This document shows positions 35,310 through 43,299 of a DNA stretch of 64,000 nt, piece after piece. The notes under the pieces were generated by a model, which saw only the letters and a program-made list of their open reading frames with translations, made no database searches and had not been told where the DNA came from. This DNA comes from an uncultured Lachnospiraceae bacterium. GTDB lineage: Bacteria; Bacillota; Clostridia; Lachnospirales; Lachnospiraceae. Within the stretch, counting starts at the first letter, position 1. Every line of letters begins with the position of its first letter. The translations under genes were made by a program, and so were the position numbers. The stretch spans positions 62,001 through 126,000 of the forward strand of contig ONKG01000003.1 in NCBI GenBank assembly GCA_900318375.1, in the 5' to 3' direction.

Positions 35310-37403
35310 ATGATGAAGCTGATCGATACATTTCCCACAAATGAATTAAACGGCCTGCAGTACCGGGTCGGACGTGTGTTTCCCTTCGGAGCGACCCTGA
35401 TCGAAGATGATTGTGTGAATTTCAGTGTCTTTTCCAAGGAGGCATCCGGGTGTACACTGGTGCTCTACCATCGCGGAGAGAGGGAGCCCTTCGCGGAGAT
35501 TCCTTTTCCGGAGGAGTTCCGGATCGGGAATGTCTACTCTATGATGGTTTTCGGCATTGAGATCGAGTCGATGGAATACGGGTACCGCTTCGACGGTATC
35601 TATGACCCTGAGAGAGGACTGCGCTTTGATAAAACACGGGTTCTGCTGGACCCTTACGCGAAGTCTGTCTCGGGGCAGAGTGTCTGGGGGCACGGACCGG
35701 CGCACGGAGATGCTTTCCCGCACCGCGGGCAGATCATCAGGGAGGATTATGACTGGGAGGGCGACAAACCCCTGGAGGTTCCTCTCAGGGATCTGACCAT
35801 CTATGAGATGCATGTCAGGGGTTTTACGCAGGATCCGTCCAGCGGTGTCAAGTACCGCGGAACATACGCCGGAATCGTGGAAAAAATCCCCTACCTGAAA
35901 TCCCTTGGGATCAACTGCATCGAACTGATGCCGGTTTTTTCCTTCGATGAACTCGAATATTCCCGGGACAAAAACAGGCAGAAACTATTCAATTACTGGG
36001 GTTATTCGACGCTGTGTTTCTTTGCGCCCAAGGCCGGCTACGCGGCGGCGGGTCCCTTCGGAATGGAAGCAGATGAGTTTAAGCGTCTGGTCAAAAAACT
36101 CCATGAAAACGGAATTTCTATCATTCTCGACGTTGTTTTCAATCACACCGCAGAGGGGAACGAATACGGTCCGACAATCTCCTACAAAGGAATCGACAAC
36201 CGGACCTACTACCTGCTGACACCCGAAGGCGGCTACAATGATTTCAGCGGCTGCGGAAACACGATGAACTGCAACAATGCCGTGGTCCGAAACCATATCC
36301 TGGACTGCCTTCGCTACTGGGTCTCCTCCTATCATATAGACGGATTCCGTTTCGATCTCGCATCGATCCTGACGCGGGACAAGAATGGCCGTCCCATGAT
36401 GTCGCCGCCTCTCATCGATACCCTCGCCCACGATGCCGTCCTGGGCAGCACCATCCTGATCGCGGAGGCCTGGGACGCCGGCGGACTGTACCAGGTGGGC
36501 AGTTTCCCCTCCTGGCATCGCTGGTCGGAATGGAACGGAAAATACCGCGACTGCGCAAGGCGCTTTATCAAGGGAGACGCAGGCTGCGCACCGGAGCTCT
36601 TGCAGCGGATCGCAGGTTCACAGGACCTCTACCCCAAACGGGGGCCTGCTGCTTCCATCAATTTCATCACCTGCCACGACGGTTTCACACTGTACGACCT
36701 CGTCTCTTATAACAATAAGCACAACGAGGCAAACTGCGAGGATAACCGGGACGGCTCCAATGACAACGACAGCTGGAACTGCGGCACAGAGGGCGAAACG
36801 AACGACCCTGACATCCTTGCTCTGCGCATGCGGCAGATCCGCAACTTCTACACTCTCCTGCTTCTGAGCCGGGGAGTTCCCATGCTGCTCGCAGGCGATG
36901 AATTTGCCAACACACAGCATGGCAATAACAATGCCTACTGTCAGGACAACGAAACATCCTGGCTCAACTGGGACCAGCTCGAAAAAGGCAGGGACCTGTT
37001 CACCTATGTACAGACACTCCTGGCACTGCGCGCCGCCCACCCCGTTCTGCGCGCACCGGATTTTGACAGCGCAATAAACAGCACCGGCTTTCCGGAGCTC
37101 TCCTTCCACTCCCTGACTCCCTGGGAGGTCGATACAAATGCTCCTGCTCTTTCCTTCGCTGTTCTGTACGCGGAGGACCATGTCAAATACAAAACCGAAA
37201 AGGATACCTTCCTCTACGTTCTGATCAATGCCCACTGGGAGGAACACACCTTTACCCTGCCCCAACTTCCCAAAGGGCAGAAATGGCATCTCGTCTGTGA
37301 CTCAAAAGGAATCACTTTCCCCGCAGGAAAAGAGACACCTCTTTTGATCTGCCATCAGTTTACACTAGGCCCCCGTGAGAGCGCCGTCCTGATTTCCCGC
37401 TGA
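35310..37403 (+). CDS. glgX: Glycogen debranching enzyme (GH13 isoamylase/GlgX)
   Basis: 697 residues. An N-terminal CBM48-like domain (YRVGRVFPFGATLIEDDCVNFSVFS) precedes the TIM barrel with DVVFNHTAEG, the nucleophile Asp in DGFRFDLAS, the acid Glu in LIAEAWDAGG and the third Asp in TCHDGFTLYDLV. It cleaves alpha-1,6 branches of glycogen in the cytoplasm. No other glg gene is adjacent. Instead it leads a five-gene operon including an HTH protein (14 bp downstream) and a glycosyltransferase-kinase. This links glycogen use to glycan synthesis (inference). An alternative ATG lies one codon downstream. Confidence 0.92.
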   Translation: MMKLIDTFPTNELNGLQYRVGRVFPFGATLIEDDCVNFSVFSKEASGCTLVLYHRGEREPFAEIPFPEEFRIGNVYSMMVFGIEIESMEYGYRFDGIYDPERGLRFDKTRVLLDPYAKSVSGQSVWGHGPAHGDAFPHRGQIIREDYDWEGDKPLEVPLRDLTIYEMHVRGFTQDPSSGVKYRGTYAGIVEKIPYLKSLGINCIELMPVFSFDELEYSRDKNRQKLFNYWGYSTLCFFAPKAGYAAAGPFGMEADEFKRLVKKLHENGISIILDVVFNHTAEGNEYGPTISYKGIDNRTYYLLTPEGGYNDFSGCGNTMNCNNAVVRNHILDCLRYWVSSYHIDGFRFDLASILTRDKNGRPMMSPPLIDTLAHDAVLGSTILIAEAWDAGGLYQVGSFPSWHRWSEWNGKYRDCARRFIKGDAGCAPELLQRIAGSQDLYPKRGPAASINFITCHDGFTLYDLVSYNNKHNEANCEDNRDGSNDNDSWNCGTEGETNDPDILALRMRQIRNFYTLLLLSRGVPMLLAGDEFANTQHGNNNAYCQDNETSWLNWDQLEKGRDLFTYVQTLLALRAAHPVLRAPDFDSAINSTGFPELSFHSLTPWEVDTNAPALSFAVLYAEDHVKYKTEKDTFLYVLINAHWEEHTFTLPQLPKGQKWHLVCDSKGITFPAGKETPLLICHQFTLGPRESAVLISR

Positions 37404-37417
37404 CAGGAGGACTGAAT

Positions 37418-37870
37418 ATGGACAACCCCGGAAAAAACAAAAGAAACAGGTCTCTGGACACGACCCATATGCAGGAAATGCTCAAGGGCGACAGTTTTCC
37501 CCAGGACTGGGAAGATTTTCTGGACGATGATATCCGGAACTTTTTCGATATATTGCTGAATGAGACAGGAATGAAGAAGAGCGAGATCATCCGCAGGGCC
37601 AACCTGTCCAGGGTCTACGGATATCAGCTCATGGAAGGACGCAGACGCGGGAAAAGAGATTATTATATCCTGATCGCTCTGGCCATGTCCCTGGATCTGA
37701 AGAACACCCAGCGCATGCTGTCGGTGACTCATTGCGGTGCGCTTCATCCTCTGATCAAAAGGGACGCGGCTGTGATCTTCGCGATCAACCACGGATATGA
37801 CATAGAAAAAACCTATTCCTTCATGCTCTCCCTGGGGCTGCAGCCCCTCGAAGACGGCACGGGAGAATAA
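37418..37870 (+). CDS. Small HTH protein
   Basis: 150 residues, 14 bp after glgX. The middle forms a lambda-repressor-like HTH (FFDILLNETGMKKSEIIRRANLSRVYGYQLMEGRR) with a basic RRRGKRDYY patch. The C-terminal half (LHPLIKRDAAVIFAINHGYDIEKTYSFMLSLGL) is a helical domain. From memory, proteins of this type often sit beside Ser/Thr kinase genes in Lachnospiraceae; that is not checked here. Likely a regulator or kinase substrate for this operon. GACAGGAGG precedes the start. Confidence 0.75.
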   Translation: MDNPGKNKRNRSLDTTHMQEMLKGDSFPQDWEDFLDDDIRNFFDILLNETGMKKSEIIRRANLSRVYGYQLMEGRRRGKRDYYILIALAMSLDLKNTQRMLSVTHCGALHPLIKRDAAVIFAINHGYDIEKTYSFMLSLGLQPLEDGTGE

Positions 37871-37944
37871 ACGTTAATGTACATGCCCGCTGACTGCCTG
37901 TACATGTGACGAATAAACAGCACGGAAAACCATGGGAGGTTATC

Positions 37945-39234
37945 GTGACAAAAAGCAGAAAAACAGCAGGCCTCCTGCCTGCAGCCATGGCTATAGTTAT
38001 GGTCCTCATACTTACGATGACGGGATGCAGCCGGACTGCGCAGACCGCCCCCGCCCCGCCGAAAATCGCCTCGCGCTCATCAGCTGCCGGTTTTCTCGTC
38101 TCAAAGGCGGAGGAGAGCGGAGGTTTTATCGGGATTCCTGTCCTGAGAGAAAAAGCCTCCGAATATGCATATCTTTACGACAATGCACTTGCGGTGATCA
38201 TCATGTCCCGGGCAGGTGAACAAAGTACTGCGGAGATGATCGCGGACGCCATTGTGTTCGCGCAGTCGCATGACCGGACCTTCAAGGACGGGCGCCTCCG
38301 CAATGTCTACATCGCCGGCGATCCCCGGAGCGACTCCGGAAGGACCCTGACCCCCGGAAACGTGACGATCAGGCTTCCGGGATTCTGGGAAGACGGAAAA
38401 TGGCAGGAGGAGCTCTTCACCGTCTCCACTTCCACGGGAAATATGGCATGGGCAGTCACCGCGCTCTGCGCGGCGGCGGAAAATGCCTCCGATGAAAAGA
38501 GAACCGAGTACCTGAACGCAGCAATGAACGCTGCGGATTTTGTCCTCACACTCAAATCCGACAACGGGGGCTTTAATGCGGGTTACGAGGGATGGGATGA
38601 CGATCAGACCATGGTCGGATATCAGTCTACAGAGCACAACATCGCACTTGCCTATGCTTTCGATGCGCTGTCCGCGGCGGTTGCCGGGAGTGACCCTGCC
38701 AAAGCGGAGGCTTACGCAGATGCGGCAAAATATGCCAAAGACTTTGTATTCTCCATGTACGACAAAAAGCTCCACTGCTTCTATACAGGTACAAAAGCGG
38801 ACGGCAAAACCGTCAGTGACGGCGTGATCCCCCTGGACACAAACAGTCTTTCGATCCTGGCCTTCGGAGAGGAGCTGGAGAACACCTTCCAGATTGTATC
38901 TTTTGTGGAAGATCGCATGGCGGTCGGAGACGGCTTTGATTTCAGCGCCGGCGACCTGGACGGAATCTGGAATGAAGGAACAGCCCAGATGGCGGTCTGT
39001 TACAAGATATTGGAAAACACGGAAAAATACGAAACCGTCATGGCCTACCTGAAGACACAGACCAATGCGGACGGCTGCATTCCCGCTGCAGACAGAGACG
39101 GCGTCTCGACCGGATTTGTGATCGACGGAACAGACACTTTGTGGGAATATGACAATACCCTGAGCATCGGCGCAACCTGCTGGCTCGCTTTCGCGCAGTT
39201 GGGGATCAACCCCTTTACCCCCCTTTCGAAGTGA
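37945..39234 (+). CDS. Lipoprotein with (alpha/alpha)-barrel glycosidase look
   Basis: 429 residues from a GTG at 37945 (GGGAGG 7 bp upstream). Lipoprotein signal ends LILTMTGC. The mature protein has repeating helical hairpins typical of alpha/alpha toroids (YLYDNALAVIIM, TGNMAWAVTALCAAAE, HNIALAYAFDALS, DTNSLSILAFGEE, IWNEGTAQMAVCYKI), with acidic/aromatic residues such as GYEGWDDDQT. This resembles glycoside hydrolases of the GH8/GH9-like class, but I cannot assign a family. Beside a synthase-like glycosyltransferase it could trim the exported polymer, as BcsZ does for cellulose (inference). Confidence 0.65.
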   Translation: MTKSRKTAGLLPAAMAIVMVLILTMTGCSRTAQTAPAPPKIASRSSAAGFLVSKAEESGGFIGIPVLREKASEYAYLYDNALAVIIMSRAGEQSTAEMIADAIVFAQSHDRTFKDGRLRNVYIAGDPRSDSGRTLTPGNVTIRLPGFWEDGKWQEELFTVSTSTGNMAWAVTALCAAAENASDEKRTEYLNAAMNAADFVLTLKSDNGGFNAGYEGWDDDQTMVGYQSTEHNIALAYAFDALSAAVAGSDPAKAEAYADAAKYAKDFVFSMYDKKLHCFYTGTKADGKTVSDGVIPLDTNSLSILAFGEELENTFQIVSFVEDRMAVGDGFDFSAGDLDGIWNEGTAQMAVCYKILENTEKYETVMAYLKTQTNADGCIPAADRDGVSTGFVIDGTDTLWEYDNTLSIGATCWLAFAQLGINPFTPLSK

Positions 39235-39372
39235 CATCATACACTGTGCCGGCTCGCTTTCGCACAGACGGGGATCAACCCCTTTACCACTCTTTCGAAG
39301 TGACACCATACACTGAGCCGGCTCGCTTTCGCGCAACCGGGGATCGACCCCTTCGGCGCAGTTTCGGAATAA
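39182..39372 (+). repeat. 69-bp tandem duplication of a gene 3' end including its stop
   Basis: GGCTCGCTTTCG recurs at 39182, 39251 and 39320, a 69-bp (23-codon) period. The first copy is the last codons of the lipoprotein gene with its TGA; the second repeats them with another TGA in the same frame; the third is partial and more diverged. The copies lie in the 210-bp spacer before the glycosyltransferase-kinase gene. Confidence 0.85.
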
Positions 39373-39447
39373 TGGCTGATGCCGGAAGGCTGCTCCCGCT
39401 GTCTTCAGACAGAGGGCTTCCGCCTGTAACAGGCGAAAGGTAAATCT

Positions 39448-42400
39448 ATGAAAAACAGACGGAGAAAAGAACGAAGAAAAATACCGGAGGCGCTTGGAAA
39501 CCGGGCGTGCAGTGTCTGGCTGTACGTCCTTGTTCTCGTTTTTGACGCTTCCGCACACGGTCTTCTCCTCTATTCATATGGTTTTTCTTTTTACACCTTC
39601 CTGCACCTGTTTCTTTCGTTTATTTTCTTTATCTACCCTCTCTACTATCTTGCGGACATTCTGTGGTCGCTGCGTCCTTCGGTCTGCGGGATCCTGTCGG
39701 GCGAAATCGCTGTCAACCGCAAATATTATATGAACACTGTCCGCAGGGAGGTCTCCCGGGAGGACCTGCTGCCGGTCACGATCAATATCCCCGTCTATCT
39801 GGAGAACAATGAAGTCATTTTCCAGACGGTCAGAGATGCTCTTGCAGCCGCAGAAAGATACCGCAGCTTCAGCGGCGCAGCGGCCAATGTCGTTGTCTCC
39901 GACGATGGCATCGCGCCCCTTCTGCAGGGATGCTGTGACACCGAGACAGCAGATCTGCTGTTAAATTCCCTCACCTGCGCAAGCGCCGCAGCCAAAAAGC
40001 TTTCGAAAAAGGAAGAGAAGGCCGCAGAGCGCATCCGTTTTTACAGAGAGAACGGGGCAGCCTTCGTGGTGCGTCCGGCGCAGAACCGCCCCGGTCTGTT
40101 TAAAAAAGCCTCCAACATGAATTACACGCTGCGTCTGAGCAAGGCCGTCTCGGAAGGCGGCAGCCTCGGAACGCTCACGGGAAAGGGCGGAGCTTTTGAG
40201 AAAGGATATGCGGAAGGTGATTTTCACATCCATGATATCATTCTCCTTTTGGACAAGGATTCGGGCGTAAAGGAAAGGATCATCGAGGCGGTCGTTCCCG
40301 AGTTCGGCCATGACCGCAAGCTCGCCTATGTGCAGTGCGCCACAGTCGCCAGAAACCTGCGCGAAAATTACTATACCTATGCTACGGGGCACCAGATCAA
40401 CAATCTCTTTCACAACATCTGGCCGTGCAAGGCCCTGCAGGGTTTTTTTGTGCCCCTGGTCGGGCACAATGTTTTCATCAAAAAAAGCCTTCTGGAAAAA
40501 AGCGGTCTGTGGTCGGAAGACCGCGTCTCCGAAGACTATGATAAGGCGATCAGCTTCTACTGCAGCGGCTTTCACGGAAAATATGCCCAGCTGCGCGGGC
40601 TTGAATTCGAGGAATCCGCCAGCCGCACTTTTACCGAGGAGACCCGCAAACAGCACAGATATTCCTACGGCCTTTTTGAGATGATTTTTGACGGGACTGT
40701 TTTCAGCAAAAGGATGCGCGGCTGCGACAGGCTCTATATGCTGATGTATTTCTGCTCTGTCATCAACATGGTCCTGCTGCTTCCCACAGTACTGACGGAG
40801 AGCTATTTCGGCAACATCCATCTGCTCTGGGCGGGCTTTCTTCTGTGCATGGCTTGTTTCATTATCCCTCCCCTGCTGCGGGATCTGGTGATGCACAGAC
40901 GCATCCCCGATGAAATCCTTCAGACTGTCCCCTATACGCTGGTGATCGCAGTCTCCTTCGTCGGACACTCCTACTCATTTTTATCGGGCGGATGCAGGTA
41001 TCTTGCCAACAAGATAAAAAAGATCACTGCGCCGTTTCCGTCCACAAGTGTGGATGATCTGGACTACTGCTTCCGGGGAGGACTTCGGATCCTCTTTGAT
41101 TATATCCGGAAAAATATCCTCTTCCTTCCGATCGCGTTTATGTGCATCGACAGAGGTGTTTTTCTGATCACCAGAAAAGGACTGGAGCCCGTGACGACTC
41201 TCACTTACGGATACATCCTGTTCTGTGCAGTATTTGTCCCTGTATTGCTGACACCGCAGCTTTTTGCAGGCCCCCTGCGTAAAAAGACAGCCGCAGGAAT
41301 CCCGGAGGTAGAAGGGATGAAACAAAAAACAGGCGGAATGCCTGAAAGCAGCCGCGGAGCTGCTTTCTACGGCAGTGAAAGAATCATGTCGCCCGTCATC
41401 ATTGAACAGGACGAAACACAGAGTACGACCGGAAGCGATATCGAGCAGTTCCTGGCCGATTATCAGGAGTCTCTCAAAGCCCTGCTGCCCGAGGCGGATA
41501 TTCCGGAAAGGCTCCTTGCGGATTACGAAATTGAAAGCTGTATCCGCAAAGATCCGGAAGGCCGCAAGGAACTGTATATCCTGCGCCGCAGATCGGACGG
41601 CAAGCCGGCATTTCTCCGTGTCACCAAAGACTATGCCGAGGAAGATGCTCTTGAAGAAGCTTTCCTGCTCGACCGTCTCGATCATCCCGGCATACCCAAA
41701 GTATTTGATGCTTTTGAGCAGAATGGAAAACACTGTCTTGTCCGTGAATATGTGGAAGGACGTACCCTCTACGATATCGTGTCCGAAAAAGGCGTCCTCA
41801 GTGCAGAGGATATTCTGGGCATTGCATTGAAGCTCGGAGAGATCCTGCAGTATCTGCATAATCAGACTCCCCCGGTCATCCACCGGGATATCAAACCGCA
41901 GAATATCGTCGTCGGAAAAGACGGCAGCATCCATCTGATCGATTTCGGTATTGCCAGAGAGCATAAACTGAGGCGCCGCCAGGATACCGCTGTGGTGCTG
42001 ACGCTGGATTATGCCTCTCCGGAACAGTACGGCTTTGAGCAGACAACACCTCTGTCCGACATCTACTCTCTGGGTGTTGTGCTCCTGTATCTGGCAACCG
42101 GACGCACCGTGCGTGCCGATCTGGAAGCCCAGATTGTCAACAACAGACTACGGGAACTGATCGAACAATGTATCGCCTTTAACCCCAAGGCCAGAATCCA
42201 GAGCGCGGAGCAGATCTGCGCCTATATCCGGCGGGATGACAGCCGGAACGTCCGCAGGCGAAGATACCGCATGGCAGCAGCAGGAATTACGGCGGCTGCC
42301 CTTATTCTGGCGGCTGCCTCCTTTCAGGCAGGCTATATGGTCGAGAGCGCCGATATACGGACCGGCAGCTATGACCGCGGATACAGCGCGGGCTATACGG

Positions 42401-43293
42401 ACGGATATGACTCCCGCCCCGTGTTCCGCAGGACGGAAAACACGCAGACCGATCTGCCCGAGGGCACTGTGTCTGAAAACATGGCAGTCCCGGGAGGCGC
42501 ATTTGCGGCGGAAAACGACGGCCTCATTTTCTATATCGCAGACGGCGGTATCTGGAGCATGTCCGCTAACGGGACGGATGCAAAGCTCCTGGTGGAGGAC
42601 AGTAAGGCTCAATCCATCAGCTGCGCGAACGGCTGGATCTACTATACCTCCGGAGATGATATCTGCCAGTCCGCTGTCTACGAAGACAGAAAAGATGTTT
42701 TAACCAGGGAAAAGGATAGCAGACTGTATACCGCTGAAGACCGTTTTTATATCCTGACAGAAAATGGTCTGTCCCTGCTGGATCCCAAGACCGGGAAAAG
42801 ATCAGCGGTCAAAGCTCTCTCGGACTGTATAGCCCTGTACACAGACGAAAACTATCTGTATTTTATTTCCGGCAGCAGACAGGGACTGTATCGATGTGAA
42901 TATGACGGGAAACACGTGGAAAAGCTTCTGGACGACTCCTGTCAGAGTATCTGCAGATCCGGGGACGATCTGATCTGTTCCGTCGAAAAAGACGGTGCTG
43001 CGTCCCTGGTCCTTTTGAACACGGAAACAAAGGAAACACAGCTGCTCCTGGAGACAAAGGCCGCTATGCTCAACAGAGCGGAAAACAGCATTTGTTATCT
43101 TGATCTTTCCAACAATGCCATCATGTGCTGTTCACCCGACGGACGGATCCGGGAGCGTGTCTCCGCCAACCGCGCCGCGGATCTCAATGTTGCCGGCGGC
43201 TGGATCTTTTACCATAACGAAGGGGATGACGGCCGGCTCTGGTGCGTCCGGACCGACGGCTCCAACGACCATCCTCTGCCTTCCGGGAGGTAA
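39448..43293 (+). CDS. Processive glycosyltransferase fused to Ser/Thr kinase and extracytoplasmic propeller
   Basis: 1281 residues. Two membrane helices (about 22-72) lead into a cytoplasmic family 2 glycosyltransferase (about 105-410) with VVSDDG, the metal-binding LLDKDSG (269-271), SEDYD (361-365) and KQHRYSYG in place of QxxRW. A cluster of membrane helices (about 425-607) follows, as in cellulose/chitin synthases. Residues 690-930 are a Ser/Thr kinase: HRDIKPQN (812-819), DFG (832-834), SPEQ (857-860). No Gly-rich loop is obvious, and the VAIK lysine appears replaced by Arg724. A membrane helix (about 942-965) and GYxxGY linker lead to a DUF5050-like beta-propeller (1010-1281) outside the cell. 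It reads as synthase, cytoplasmic kinase and outside sensor in one chain. Confidence 0.85.
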   Translation: MKNRRRKERRKIPEALGNRACSVWLYVLVLVFDASAHGLLLYSYGFSFYTFLHLFLSFIFFIYPLYYLADILWSLRPSVCGILSGEIAVNRKYYMNTVRREVSREDLLPVTINIPVYLENNEVIFQTVRDALAAAERYRSFSGAAANVVVSDDGIAPLLQGCCDTETADLLLNSLTCASAAAKKLSKKEEKAAERIRFYRENGAAFVVRPAQNRPGLFKKASNMNYTLRLSKAVSEGGSLGTLTGKGGAFEKGYAEGDFHIHDIILLLDKDSGVKERIIEAVVPEFGHDRKLAYVQCATVARNLRENYYTYATGHQINNLFHNIWPCKALQGFFVPLVGHNVFIKKSLLEKSGLWSEDRVSEDYDKAISFYCSGFHGKYAQLRGLEFEESASRTFTEETRKQHRYSYGLFEMIFDGTVFSKRMRGCDRLYMLMYFCSVINMVLLLPTVLTESYFGNIHLLWAGFLLCMACFIIPPLLRDLVMHRRIPDEILQTVPYTLVIAVSFVGHSYSFLSGGCRYLANKIKKITAPFPSTSVDDLDYCFRGGLRILFDYIRKNILFLPIAFMCIDRGVFLITRKGLEPVTTLTYGYILFCAVFVPVLLTPQLFAGPLRKKTAAGIPEVEGMKQKTGGMPESSRGAAFYGSERIMSPVIIEQDETQSTTGSDIEQFLADYQESLKALLPEADIPERLLADYEIESCIRKDPEGRKELYILRRRSDGKPAFLRVTKDYAEEDALEEAFLLDRLDHPGIPKVFDAFEQNGKHCLVREYVEGRTLYDIVSEKGVLSAEDILGIALKLGEILQYLHNQTPPVIHRDIKPQNIVVGKDGSIHLIDFGIAREHKLRRRQDTAVVLTLDYASPEQYGFEQTTPLSDIYSLGVVLLYLATGRTVRADLEAQIVNNRLRELIEQCIAFNPKARIQSAEQICAYIRRDDSRNVRRRRYRMAAAGITAAALILAAASFQAGYMVESADIRTGSYDRGYSAGYTDGYDSRPVFRRTENTQTDLPEGTVSENMAVPGGAFAAENDGLIFYIADGGIWSMSANGTDAKLLVEDSKAQSISCANGWIYYTSGDDICQSAVYEDRKDVLTREKDSRLYTAEDRFYILTENGLSLLDPKTGKRSAVKALSDCIALYTDENYLYFISGSRQGLYRCEYDGKHVEKLLDDSCQSICRSGDDLICSVEKDGAASLVLLNTETKETQLLLETKAAMLNRAENSICYLDLSNNAIMCCSPDGRIRERVSANRAADLNVAGGWIFYHNEGDDGRLWCVRTDGSNDHPLPSGR

Positions 43294-43299
43294 CGGAAA

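Noticed and set aside
39231-39443. 70-codon ORF overlapping the lipoprotein stop, with 23-residue repeats
   Set aside because: The peptide repeats only reflect the 69-bp DNA duplication read in another frame; its GTG start has no separate ribosome-binding site.
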